Origin: Hypoxylon rubiginosum
Taxonomy: Eukaryota > Ascomycota > Sordariomycetes > Xylariales > Hypoxylaceae
DNA: 64,000 nt
NCBI GenBank assembly: GCA_902806565.1
Contig: CADCXA010000008.1
Location: forward strand, 558,001 to 622,000
Reading direction: 5' to 3'
Positions 34,677 to 46,168 of the stretch are shown one piece after another. The notes under the pieces are model-generated. The model saw only the letters and a list, made by a program, of their open reading frames with translations. It made no database searches and was not told the DNA's origin. The stretch's first letter is position 1. Each line of letters begins with the position of its first letter. A program made the translations under genes and the position numbers.

Positions 34677-36178
34677 GATAACAACTAGGTGCTTAGCTTC
34701 AATAAGCTTTCAGTGCTACATTAACATGAGGTTGGAGAAGTATGGTTTTCTGGACACCTTGGAGGTTGAAGCGAACGGCATTCGATATCTTATAGCTGCG
34801 GCTTCCGACCTCTATATTACCCACAACTTGGGGGCCTTCAACGTTTGAACATTGTCAGGTAGGTAAACCTCGCGAGTAGAGCCTAGAACCAGTCATCTAA
34901 AGACTACCTAGCACACAATATTCACATGTTAGGACAGAATATTCACATGTTGTGTTACCAACTGCACCTCCTGTAATACATAATGTCCTGCCTACCTAAG
35001 GTAAGCAAATTGTTTATCAATTACGAACCATTACGAAAAGTGCAAATACCTGGGTGATTGTAGATATTGGGTATTGGGGAAGAAAAAAGAAAAGGTGTCA
35101 CCTGGGGGATTCGAACCTACAAGCAACCACAGTAAAAATAAAAAATAAAAAGGTAACATTCCCTAGCTAACCAACTAGGCCACTACCTTCCGTAACCACC
35201 AACGAAGGGTGGAGAGTACAGTCACGGCGTTAGCGGGAGCCCGGGACATGTTGAATAACTGCTGCATTAAAACATATTATAAGCCTTACTTTAGGTAGGT
35301 AGGTATGCCACGGGTTTTTTTTAACCTACCTAGGTACCTACATGTAGGTATCTATAAATGCCTACCTCTTAGAAGCTCTTATGATCCTCTGTCAGATCAA
35401 TGCCAGGATACATTCTAATGCAGGTATGTGCTCTCGTATTGCGATTCTGGAGACATTGGAGTCATATCATATATCAGCGGCTGTCATATATTAGGTACAT
35501 AATACTACCACGAGCTGAAAACAGAAACATGTATGCGCATGATATAGCGAATATTGCGGTCATAATGATAAAAACAGGTCTGCAGATACCTAGGTAGTGT
35601 TGGGGGCTGTGTATAGTATAGGGGTCATTCTATGGGGGGTCTGAAGCTCCTATTCGTGAACTATTATTAAGGCTCTTCTATTTGAGGTAAGTATGTTGCA
35701 CGCAGAAGGAATTTACATACTTTTTCAGATACTTCATTGGGTAAATACCCATGATTAGCGTAAAGCGACTTATACACCAGACGGTGACCTTCATGTTGTT
35801 ATGCTAGAATGATCTAGTGATATATGTTGAAGTTTTGGGCAGCATTTCGAGCCTAGAAGGTTAAAGCATGTACTCTTGGGTTACTTGATACATAATCTAG
35901 GCACTATATCGAATGTTATTTTTATCGCCAAGATCATAAGCGACGTTCCTAGACTATTGCTGATTGCCCACCTAATAATAGTTGCCTATTAGTGAAGTTG
36001 TACTGCATAGTAACAATGCAGAAATCAAGCTTTCGGGCTTCTCAATAAATTACTAAGCTACACTTGCAATTGGCAATATATTGGCTTCGAAAATAGATAG
36101 TTCACAGTGTTCGGTGTTTGGATCTAAGAATATCTATCCATATCTGAAAATTGTGGATTTCATCTCTGGTGATTAACG
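34677..36178. other. Intergenic with tRNA-like relic and TAGGTA palindromes
   Basis: Contains the tRNA-like element described separately. It also has a dense group of TAGGTA/TACCTA words at about 35292-35352, including AACCTACCTAGGTACCTACA, and ACCTAGGTA at about 35588. AT-rich from about 35650 to 36170. No gene seen. Confidence 0.55.
35083..35188 (-). ncRNA. tRNA-like element with A and B boxes, probably defective
   Basis: On the minus strand a perfect A-box TGGCCTAGTTGG (35171-35182) and a perfect B-box GGTTCGAATCC (35107-35117) stand about 53 bases apart. T4 and T6 runs follow downstream (35083-35093). Between the boxes lies an AT-only insert with T5, T6 and T5 runs (about 35131-35153). 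The D-arm is good, but the acceptor stem and T-stem (GTAGG against CCCCC) have mismatches. No anticodon arm is certain; a Lys-type loop is possible. The internal T runs should stop Pol III early, so a functional tRNA is unlikely. I treat it as a tRNA relic or TFIIIC-binding site. Confidence 0.5.
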
Positions 36179-37191
36179 TCAAGACTTGTGTAAAGATGGC
36201 CGTTTGTCGCTCATCATCTTCCGATAGGAGGCGACGATATCATCCCTAACAGTCTGTAACTCCTCTCTCCTCCTCAAGCTTCCCGCAGCCTTCGGGACAC
36301 TACCAACCTCCACCGCTGCGCCTCTGACGGTGAGCATCTTCTGCGGTTTGACGGTGAACTCCGGCGGGGCCTGGACGACGTCGTGTAAGCCTGGCCTCGT
36401 CTCACCACGCTTCTTCTTCAGCGCCTCCCACGGATCTTCTTCCGCACCGGCCGCTTCGCCGAGATACTTGGATCTCTTTCCTTTCTTCCTTTTGCCCGTG
36501 CCGCTGCTCTGCGAGTCCAGCTTCCATGTGACGCCTGCCTCACCCTCCTCTAGTTCTTTCTCTGCTTCGAGTTCTAGTTCCTCTTCTCGCTTCTCCTTTT
36601 GCTTTTCGTCCTGTTCTCGCCACTCGTCGTACATCTTATGCATCTTCATCTCCTTCTTGGTCCGCCATGTCTTGAGCCCTAAAGGATCCTTGCCGTTCCG
36701 GACCGAGTTGTTTATTAGTCCACTGAGAGGAAGTGCAGCGTCCACTCGAGCCGAAAATTCCGACATACGTTCACCAGGTCGAATTGTCGGAATCTCTGAT
36801 GTCTGCTTGGCTTTGGCCTCGGTGTCGGGATTTGATGTCCCTGCTGTTTTCTTGTTCTTGTTCTTTCCAGTTGGCCCATCGCCATTATCTAATCCAGATC
36901 GTGGTTTCTTGCCTCCCGCATAGGCCATCAATCTTTTGAATGCTCGAGGCGCATCGTCCTTCGGTTTGCCATCTCGTTTTCGCTTTAATTTCTTGTCGGC
37001 CTGGCCCGGTTCCTGTTTCGCTCCATCTTTTTTCTGCGATTGCGATTTTACAGGTAGAGGCTTTGCGATTTGCGACGGTGGCAGATCATATCTAAGATGA
37101 AGAATGTTAACAACCTAGAGTTATAATGTTTAGAATATGGATTTGCTTACGTCGAGGGGTCCTTTTCTCTGCGCGTATGTTTGTGAGGCAT
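36179..37191 (-). CDS. Lysine-rich coiled-coil protein, probably nucleolar
   Basis: Exon 1 (37151-37191) encodes MPHKHTRREKDPS. A 59-nt intron (GTAAGC...CTTAG) leads to exon 2 (36179-37091), for 317 aa. The start MPHKHTRREKDPSTYDLPP is a conserved opening I associate with a family of small basic fungal nuclear proteins. The N-terminal 100 residues are Lys/Arg-rich (KKLKRKRDGKPKDD, GKNKNKK) and look like nuclear or nucleolar targeting. PTIRPGERMSEFSARVDAALPL (about 155) is the most conserved-looking core. A Glu/Lys-rich coiled coil follows (about 195-230). The C-terminus again is basic. No catalytic motif. A role in ribosome biogenesis would fit the composition but is inference. The start lies 589 bp from the start of the Aim6-like gene, head to head. 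Confidence 0.8.
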
Positions 37192-37780
37192 TGTAATTAC
37201 CTGGCTCTATGGCCTTGACCGAAGTAGATTGACAAGAAGTTTTGGTCGGAGGTTGTTCCAATTCGCAATTCGTGATGATCCTCAAAAATTTGAGTGGTCC
37301 CAATATCGATAAGGATCCCCCACATTGCACTGCTAGCTCACTGAAGTGGGGCCCCAGGTAAGCTTACACTAGCATCCCAGCATCCCTCGCCTCTCAGCCT
37401 CCGTAAAATCCGGACCTCGACAAGCACTCGATATAAACATTTCTCGAACAACTTGAACAAGTGTGAACAATGGATAGATGTAATGCACTTCTTTACTCGG
37501 AACCGCCAAGGTAGTTACTATCGTCCATTAAATGCCATATTTGCCTACATGTAGGTATCTGTCCATTTTCAATTTCTATTTCACTAAATCAAACCTTTGA
37601 GTCTTCGAGTCTTCGTCGCATCGAATCCTTTTGACGTCAGACCCGTGTTAATTAAAGAACATAACACCTGTACAACTGTAATGATCAGCTCAGACCGGAA
37701 TACAAGTTTGCGCTTTTGACTCTTAGCCGTATACTCTTCCCGCCTATGCCCATTGGAAACCCCGCAAGACTTCAGTAAAC
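37192..37780. promoter_or_regulatory. Shared divergent promoter region
   Basis: 589 bp between two start codons facing away from each other. It contains CCTACATGTAGGTA (37543-37556), a palindromic TAGGTA-type element, and CT-rich stretches, but no clear TATA box on either strand. Confidence 0.45.
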
Positions 37781-39033
37781 ATGGAAAGCATTTTGCGGTC
37801 CGAGAGAAAGCTGTCATTAAATAGACTTTGGAACCGGCAAAATAGTCACGAGTATGTACCCGTTGAAGGAGCTGAAGCAAATGAATACCGCGCGGCAACA
37901 GGACTGGAATCGACAGACAAGATATCACGACCAGCTTCTAAAAGATGGCGCTGGCAAAGCTATTTTACGTGCGGTAGTATATGGGGTCTGACCATACTGT
38001 ACGCTTTGCCACCGAGGCACAGTCCTACCTCATTTTTGTATAACTAACTCGGAAGCCCAGAGCCGCGATGTTACTTATAAGCTTGCTCCTCTCCATTGCC
38101 AGGAGTTTATGGGGCATAGAAGATGATCCAGACAAAATATTCGGCAACTGGGGAAAGCCGGGCACCAAAACGGAGGGTTTGGCTCGGTACCCTACAGATT
38201 TCCTCCGAGACGTGGTACCGATTCGATGCCATTCGCACAATGACTACTGGCGAACGGTGCCACTCTTCTCGGCTCTACACGCAGGCTGCATAGGAGTTGA
38301 AGCGGACGTTTGGCTTTTCGACGATGACCCAGAACTCTATGTTGGGCATGATACTGCCGCGTTAACCCCGGAGCGCACGTTCACGTCCCTTTATGTTAAT
38401 CCCATAGTGGACCTGATTAACCGGACGAACCCGCAAACGCAATTCTACAGCGACACCCGACGCGGTGTATTTGATTATGACCCGGAACAGACACTTATAC
38501 TCCTGGTCGATGTAAAGACCGACGGGGCTGAGACTTGGCCGCATGTAATGAGTCAGCTCGAGCCTCTAAGGTCGAGGGATTGGTTGACGTATGTCAAGGA
38601 TGGAGTTGTCCAACGGCGTCAAGTAACCGTGGTCGGCACGGGGAATACGCCGTTCGATTTGGTTGTGGAAAACTCGACATATAGGGACGCATTCTTCGAT
38701 GCGCCACTAGCAAAGATGTGGGTAGATCCCGATGATCCGGACTCGACGCCAACAAAAGAAGCTGCCGCATACGACGAGACAAATTCATTCTACGCTAGCA
38801 CAAGTCTGATGGAAGCTGTAGGGGTTGGCTTTGGTGGCTTTGGTGACGACCAGATTCGTAGGATCCGTGGTCAAGTCAAGGGAGCTCACAAGCAAGGCCT
38901 CAAGGTCCGGTACTGGGATACACCAGGGTGGCCAATCGCTATTAGAAATAAGGTCTGGCATACTCTAATGGAAGAAGGGGCAGACATCCTAAATGTGGAT
39001 GATCTTAGGAGTGCCTCTAAGCTGGAATTTTAG
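37781..39033 (+). CDS. AIM6: Aim6-like phosphodiesterase-fold protein
   Basis: Member of the PLC-like/GDPD phosphodiesterase superfamily related to yeast Aim6; the substrate is unknown. Exon 1 (37781-37973) encodes a hydrophilic, basic N-tail. The intron is best read as 37974-38062 (GTAGTA...CAGAG), and exon 2 is 38063-39033, giving 387 aa (yeast Aim6 is about 390). The junction reads YFTC-AAMLLISLLLSIARSL and forms one membrane anchor at about 60-82. An alternative acceptor two bases earlier (CCCAG) would shift the phase. The catalytic-type motif RCHSHNDYWRTVPL (about 115), VEADVWL and VGHD supply the His, Glu and Asp of the GDPD active site. YWDTPGWPI and the terminal GADILNVDDL complete the barrel. 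Family assignment is good, the exon junction moderately certain. Confidence 0.85.
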
Positions 39034-39475
39034 TTCGGTTCAACAAATTTACCTGTTTTATACTAGGAGATACCTGTCCAGTCAGCCTACTCTACACGAC
39101 ACGACTTAAGCAGCTGCTGCTTGTCGACAGAGGAAGTACATACTAGATTCAACCACCACGCCCTCTTCTATCCAACTTTGAATGGCACCTAATGTCTCCA
39201 GAGGTAAAATCTAACAAGTTGGAGAGCAAGCAGGCAAGCCGAAGCTCAAGAGTTGTTATAGGAGTCCCACTTTTGTAAGGGGCCGGCAACACTGGGTGCT
39301 GTGGGTGCTGTGGGTGCTGGGTAAAACAGCTCCACCCCCGCTATTATCAAATTGCCCCTCCCTACCTCCTACCTCCAAGCTTAGCGTCATACCATCTTTT
39401 ATCTCCTTGGGTCTCTTAGGCAATTTTAACTCCATTGAATAAATACGAAGACAAACCCATCCTCAATCTTAGGAT
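39034..39475. other. Intergenic upstream of the RmlD-like gene
   Basis: Contains a GGGTGCTGT repeat (about 39294-39320), just over three units. No gene. Confidence 0.5.
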
Positions 39476-40795
39476 ATGTCTAGTAAGACGGCATTGGTGA
39501 CTGGAGCTACCGGCCTACTTGGTAGGCAAGTCGTGAGGGCCTTCGAAAGGGGTAATTGGAATGTTAAAGGGACGGGCTACTCCCGCGCCGATGGGATATC
39601 CGTTCTCAAGGTCGACCTTGTTAATGCGGACGAGGTTGCGGTGACATTGGACAACGTCAAGTATGCCCTACTCCCGTAAACTAGACTCTAATAAATCTTT
39701 TTCCATGTTCTGGAGATATCTTAGCTAATGATATATTCTACCTCTTTAGACCACAAGCTGTAGTCCATTGTTAGTTGAATTCGACTTATATCGCACTCGA
39801 CCGTAAAGGAGCTGACGTTGGTCAGGCGCTGCGAACCGGTTCCCTGACAAATGCGACAAGGACCCCGAAGGAACCCGAGCCATCAATGTAGAGGCTACCA
39901 GGAGTCTTGCCTCGCTGTGCGCCTCCCGTGATATCTTCTTGATCTATATTTCCACCGACTATGTCTTCCCAGGCAAGCCTGGCGACGCACCCTACGAAGC
40001 CGACGCGAAACCTCAGCCAACCAACTTATATGGCCAGACAAAGTTAGACGGGGAAAAAGTCGTCTTGGAGGAGTATAAGAATGCCGGCAAGCCAGGACTA
40101 GGGGTAGTTCTACGAGTTCCCGTGCTATATGGTGATGCCGAGATGCCCGCGGAGAGCGCGGTCAATGTACTCATGGATTCGGTGTGGAAAGTCCAACAAG
40201 AGGGTGCCAAGATCAAGATGGACCACTGGGCTCTTCGGTATCCTACAAATGGTATGTGATCAGACATCTTATACTGAGAAAATACAATTGGCATGCTAAC
40301 TTCTTCGCAGTATGTTCTGATGCACTTCTTTTGCTTGCTTCATCCTTGTGCCCCTTTTCCGATCTCTGCGTCTCTTGAGGATATTGACAGTGTAGTAGAC
40401 CGAGGATGTAGGACGAGTGTGTCATGGTAAGCTATTTCTCAATATTCTACTGCAACCTAGGTATTCTAATAACCTCTCTCTATTACTAACGCTATACAGA
40501 TATTTCTCTCAAGTACCTAGGCTCTGATGACCGCTCCCAACTGCCTCATATCCTACAATTCTCCTCGGAGGACAAATGCACCAAGTACGAAATTTGCCAG
40601 CGCTTCGGTGAGATCATGGGGCTATCCATCGCTTCCATCGAACCTAACACCGAGGGGAACGATCCCAACGCGTCGGTTCAAAGACCATACGACTGCCACC
40701 TTAGCACGAAGGCGCTTAAGGATATTGGCATCGACGTGGCTACACAAGACTTTACCGGCTGGTGGAGATGGAATGTCAGAGCCTTTAGAAAATGA
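39476..40795 (+). CDS. RmlD/MAT2B-like NAD(P)-dependent reductase, frame broken
   Basis: Extended short-chain dehydrogenase of the dTDP-4-dehydrorhamnose reductase / methionine adenosyltransferase-beta group. Exons: 39476-39660, a 20-nt exon 39750-39769, 39826-40251, about 40399-40426 and 40500-40795; introns have GT...AG borders. The Rossmann motif TGATGLLG is at residues 9-16. AANRFPDKCDKDPE follows the third exon border. YISTDYVF and YGQTKLDGE (Tyr and Lys of YxxxK) are intact. The C-terminal part ends TGWWRWNVRAFRK. The break is between exons 3 and 4. Exon 3 ends ...RYPTN plus one base, while the family-like continuation EDVGRVCHD begins at 40402 in a frame no canonical acceptor reaches; the product is one base out. 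Either the gene is decaying, the assembly has an indel, or splicing there is unusual. Uninterrupted it would be about 305 aa. Confidence 0.75.
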
Positions 40796-42613
40796 GGATT
40801 CAAGACACTGGCTCGTAGTCGCATGAGAGAAGTCTGTCGAATTCTGTAAGGGAGTTAGACATTCTGCTCCTTACAATTCAAGACAAAGCCGCCACATCAG
40901 TCTGCCAGCCCTTGATAACGGCCCCTTGATAGCGAATTGCCGCGGGAGCCCTTGACGTGAAAATAACCATTTCCTAGGGAAACAAACATCAAAGACGACT
41001 ACATAATTCTACGTGGATGGTTTAAAGAGGGTTACCTCAATCAAATCCCATTAATGAAATCCTGCATACTAATATCTGTTTACATGTACCTAGGTATATA
41101 GGGGAACTCGTATTCAGCAACAATAGGTAGCTTCAAGGCGTTATTAGCCCTATTATATCTCAGCTGAGAAAGCAGATTATTAGGGGGCGTCGTCAGCCGC
41201 ACCTCCGCTAAGGTTCCTTGTTGAACTAATTGAACTAATAAATTCACTCGGGCTTTTCGTTAGCCTTTCTCCTAGACCACTCGATTCGACTCATCATATC
41301 CATATCTCGGACGAGAATTTTCTTTTCCCCTGAGGCGTGTCAATATCGGAATCGCAGAACTGCAACACGGGATATCGAAATGATCCAGGCGGGTGGTATC
41401 TTGGAATGTTTGTTGCTATATATATAATATATAACCTACCTTCTACCTGCCTAGTTCTCCGGACTTGCATGAGTCTCGTGTCTACCACATGTCGAATTTC
41501 CCGTCTCCCTGCATACCGCATAGACTTCATCTACTACTATAGACTACATCTACATATTATAGACGTAAGGTAGGGGAGAAGAGACCCTTCTTGATCCTTT
41601 TGATAGTACATACATAGTAGGTGGAACCAGTGCCCACCGTTTTACCAAATTACAGATTTTAGCGTTCTTGTACCTGGCAGAAAGCTCTGGGCTTCATCTG
41701 CTCCTGTCCCCAGGTGGGCGGTGATCGCTGACTGACGCAATGCGGGATCCCTGTAAACTCAATCAGTGCCCTGAATGCCCCAAGTGCCCAGATGTGCCCC
41801 CCCTGCATATACCTAACAAATTTAGTGAGCCAAGATGTAGGTGGCATATTGTCCTTTCGCAGGTATTTTCCTTGCTTCTTCATTTGTTCATATGCTGGTA
41901 GCCAGCCCGGTCAAAGTTTCCCAGCGAAACATCCTTCGCGATATTTCAGCATCTCCACACATTCAGACCCGATGTGGATGGGGGCCCGGTAGATATCCCT
42001 TGTTTTTCCCCCTGCCGTCTTATTATTCTCCTACCAATAGCTGACCCCCCTCTCGGTAATCTGCCAAATTTGATCAGGTATTTCTTCTTTTTGATTGATT
42101 GGATCCTTTTAGGGACAGGATCACCCCCGTATGATGTATGATGTACACCGGCGGATGATCACGAGGTGCTAATAGAGATGACAGCGCTTTAGCTCTTGTT
42201 GATATTTCTTTACGGTCAGACGGTACAGTACCTTAGGTATTCTTACCTAACTTATCATGGCTAGGAGAAATACGCGAATAAGGAAGAAATCGTTCTAGCC
42301 TTTAGCCTCTAGCCGTGAGGGGCGCAGTGCCGTTGTCCGCGCTGTTGCGTACCAGCGTACCAAGTACCGCGCCGTCGCTTTCGTCTTTCGTCGCGTCGCC
42401 ATCCTTTGCGAAGGCGTCGTCTGGATGCTTGGGACATTGCGCTTTAAGCTTAATATAGATACGATCTGTTGATGTGCTCCTTGCGTACCTTGCAGAGCAT
42501 CATCATCATCTATCGTGCCATGAAGCGGACCAGTGGCACAGCCTGTCCTCGTCGTTGTGTCCCATTGATACTGTATCTTTAAGCGGTTTGGTTCCACAGA
42601 CACCCCTGGCACG
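40796..42613. other. Intergenic, no gene seen
   Basis: 1.8 kb of mixed composition. It holds ACCTAGGTATATAGG at about 41087-41101 and AT-rich short repeats at about 41410-41440. Open frames up to about 120 codons next to the RA-PH gene (42295-42666 minus) are its antisense shadow. Confidence 0.5.
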
Positions 42614-45572
42614 ATGTCGACAGGGTCCGAGACGGTCACCGTGCCGGCTAGCCCGTCACCGCCCAACTTCTTTTCTCGTCCGAACTTCCCCTTCGAGAAT
42701 CAAGGCAATTGGCGGACCCAAAGTCTGAGAGGAGAACGCGATTCCAAGGCAGTAAACAAATTGAACAAAATGATTCCTCAACGTGGCCGGAGAGGGAGCG
42801 GCGAGCAGCACAAGCAGCAAGGCACCCCATCCGGAAGCGCTATTGCTCGATCCATGTCTCGCTACCGCAGGCGCACAAGTAGCGTTACTGTCGACGTCGA
42901 TGCAACCCAGAAAATTAATTCCGATCCACCAACCCCAAGGGAACCTCCGAGTGTGCCCCCTGTGCCAACTATACCACGTCAGTTAAGGACCGCCAATACC
43001 TCACAAAAGGAGGGCGGTGCCCCGGCCACCCTACCCGATTCTTCTCCGCGACAACAGCTGCGCCATATCGACACCACGCGAAGGCATACGCTGCGCCGAA
43101 GCATGGCGGACTCGTACCATCAGAGCCGGCCCAGCACGGCGAAAAGCGCCAAGAGTGAAGAGAGCGCATGGCGGAGGCTCACTAGTCGGGATGGGAGGCG
43201 GAATAGGGTAAACAGCGAGGAGGACGATGAGGCGACAAGGCAAGAAATTGCACGCTTAGAGGCAGAGAACCGTCGATTGCTAGTCGAGCAAAAGAAGAGG
43301 GACCTTCAAAGGCTGGAGCTGCAATTGGCGAACAGTCAGAAAACTACGGCTCAGGCGCAATCTCACAAACCGAGGAGCCCTGTAATCGAAAAGTTCGTCT
43401 CCTTAACCAGAGGCCGAAGAAACAGGGACGGCTTGTCGCCCGGCCTCTCTCCCGCGTCTTCGACCGCTAGCATCGAGCCTATAAGAACTTTCCCCACTGG
43501 CATAGAGCCCGGCGGTAGAGGCATTGTACCTCAGACGGATGCGCCGCACTCCGCGATCAATGCCGGAGACCGAGTAAGTAGAACGTGCATCGCACGAGAA
43601 CGGTGACACGTGCTGACTCGAAATGTAGAATGTCGCAGTGCGCTACAAACAACACACCCTTGGTCTAGAAGTTACGCCAGAAACGACAGCAGACGACATA
43701 ATAATCCAAACCGCTGAGATGATGAACTCTAACGACATGAGCCCGACAGATTTTGTTGTCGTAGAAAACTATGGCGTTTTAGGTCTTGAGCGTCGTCTAC
43801 GACGCTATGAACACATTCGAGACGTGATGAATTCTTGGGATCGGGACACTCAAAACCAATTGATAGTTACGGTATCCAATTCCGACGAAGAGAATCGGGA
43901 GCTTGACATCGACTTAGTTCCGAATCGCGACGGGCCGCCTCAGGGGTTCCAATTATACATGTACCACTCGAATCGCCCGGGCAAGTGGAACAAGAGATGG
44001 GTCACGCTTCTCGACAACGGCCAGATTTTTAGTGCTAAAAAGGCGAACGCAAACTCGACGGACAAGGACATCGCGAGCCTATGCCGTCTATCTGACTACG
44101 ATATCTACACGCCCACGGAGTCGCAGATGCGGAGACATATCAAGCCTCCGAAGCGATATTGCTTTGTGGTAAGGAGTCAACAGAAGACCACGGTCTTTAT
44201 GAACACGGAAAATTACGTCCAGTACTTCTGCACGGAAGATCCTAAGATCGCGGCCCAGTTTAGGGGAAAGGTTCAAGGTTGGCGCAGTTGGTACCTGGTA
44301 GATCGTAGGCCGCCACCCCCGAAAGTGTCCAGGAAAATCTCGATCAGAAAGACGGACGATAAGCCACCACAAATATCGTTGCCCACAACATCGCATACAC
44401 CGAAGAAATCTATCAATGTTGCCTCTTTGAACGGCCATCGTCTCCGAGTATCAGTTGACGAATCACCCTACTCGATCGGTCAGTTCGAGCCACTCCTTGA
44501 TATGAAGCGTTTCGACAAGCGGTTATCTCAATTTGGGCAAGATTTCTTGCCAGCGGTACCGGACGTTTCGACCATGCCCAAAGAGATTCCAGCACATCAT
44601 CTTCATTCCAGCTCGAAACCTGAAAAGGAAAGAAGCAGTAAGAGTGAACTGAAGCTGATAGACACTATCAAATCGACTGGCAACGAGGGCTTTACGGGTA
44701 GTGGTTTACTTGGCGAAGGGTACGGAGAACGTAGGCCTTCCCATGCCGAAACAGAAAGACCAGATCTTGGGCGGCAGAGAACTAGAGACGATGGCTTTAC
44801 GAATGGGCCCTCACTCCTAAACGGGAAGTCTGAACCAGAGACGCCCAGGCATCAGCCTGATTCGCCTTCCTGGTTTCCATCAGCCCTCGAGCACTCTGCT
44901 AGAAAAACCAGCACCTCTTCTTCCACTCAACGACCGAGCACATCTGCAGGTGTGATGCACACCTCGACGCATTCTCACACACGTAGGCAATCTTTGTCAT
45001 CCTCCCGACCCCCTTTGCCTCTCGGTGGCAAACCCGCAGCGCATGAGCAGCCGCATCCGCATCCCCTCTCTTCCCAACCGACCGGACTATCACACTCGAA
45101 TCGCCGCGACCGCCCAAAGCCCCTGATCAATCTAGAATCTTCTTTCCAGGAGCCGCCACAATGGTCGAAAGATAAGGGAGGACATGGCGTCAAAGCCCCT
45201 GAGGGCATGACGCATCTCATTGATCTGATCACTGTCACGGACTCGAGCAAGCCCAACGGGAACGGCCATCTCGATGTCCCGCCCCGCAGTGCGCTGCGAC
45301 GACCTCCGAATACAGCACCTCTACCGGGCCTTGCTCGAACACGGAGCAAAACACAGGGTGCCCCGGCTCCGAGGTCACCGGCACGTGTGGACGTGCCGCC
45401 CGTTCCGTCTTTACCTGGACGCATGGCAGACCGAGACCCATTGAAGTCCAATCCGCCACCACGGAGCAGAGAACGTGATAGGGGACGGGAGAAAAGGGAG
45501 CGCGAATACAAAGAGCGTGAAGCCGCCTATAATTCCGTGCCTGGTAGAACAGGCACGTTAAAGGTGGTATGA
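42614..45572 (+). CDS. RA and PH domain protein, Ras-effector-like
   Basis: Probably links a Ras/Rap-type GTPase to membrane lipids during polarised growth; this is inferred from the domain pair (as in RIAM/Grb7-like proteins), not shown. Exons 42614-43573 and 43629-45572 flank a 55-nt intron (GTAAGT...TGTAG); the product is 967 aa. The first 200 residues are disordered and basic. A coiled coil lies at about 200-245 (EIARLEAENRRLLVEQKKRD). The RA domain is at about 321-405, starting NVAVRYKQHTLGLEV exactly after the intron. The PH domain is at about 425-545 (GFQLYMYHSNRPGKWNKRWVTLLDN ... CTEDPKIAAQFRGKVQGWRSW). The C-terminal 420 residues are disordered, Ser/Pro/Arg-rich, with several PPLPxG/PPVPSLP proline motifs that could bind SH3 domains. 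Confidence 0.92.
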
Positions 45573-45898
45573 TACGACGACTACCACAGCATTTACAGCA
45601 TCATATTTAATCACTAATACCCCCGGCGGAACATCGCATATTTACTTTGTTTTTTGGATGGATGGAAGGTCCATCCATTATCTATATATCATCATTTGTT
45701 ATACGACCTACCTACCTGTCATCATATCTAGACGCCTAGAAAACCAAAAGCGGCGGAGTTCTGGAAGTGTGGGCGAGCCAGCGAGCATGTATGAAATCTT
45801 ACGGAAAGCGAAGGAGTGTGTCTACGACTTCAATGTCTGTACCGAAATAGGAACGAAGGACTTTGACGTGTACGATTGGGATATGGGGGTCTGCATAG
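45573..45898. other. 3' flank of the RA-PH gene
   Basis: Short AT-mixed spacer with CCTACCTACCTG at about 45707. Nothing else seen. Confidence 0.4.
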
Positions 45899-46168
45899 TC
45901 ATCTTTTTATATGATTAATATCAGGGGAGGAGAGAAGAGGAGGAATTGCCTCGACTGCCTCTATCAACCTCTTACTCACATCACTTACATGGCCTACGTG
46001 CCGAGATACCATTTGTTTAATAATGCCATTCCACTTCGGAAGATCTAAATATCTGCCTTTGCTAAATAGAGACGTTATGTATTGATGCCCCTGGAGTCGG
46101 TGATAGGCTGTGTTACTGATTATGTCATCGTCCGCTGGACTAAACTTGCGAGAAGGGGGAGAGGCCAT
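45899..46168 (-). CDS. Possible small hypothetical protein
   Basis: An 89-codon frame starting MASPPSRKFSPADDD, with balanced amino-acid composition (HRLQGHQYITSLFSKGRYLD, WNGIIKQMVSRHVGHVSDVS) unlike the simple-sequence frames around it. A GTAAGT donor inside (after GGH, at about 45987) could mark a first exon, but I find no convincing following exon. There is no known motif. It might equally be chance; it stands tail to tail with the RA-PH gene. Confidence 0.3.
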   Translation of the reverse strand: MASPPSRKFSPADDDIISNTAYHRLQGHQYITSLFSKGRYLDLPKWNGIIKQMVSRHVGHVSDVSKRLIEAVEAIPPLLSSPDINHIKR

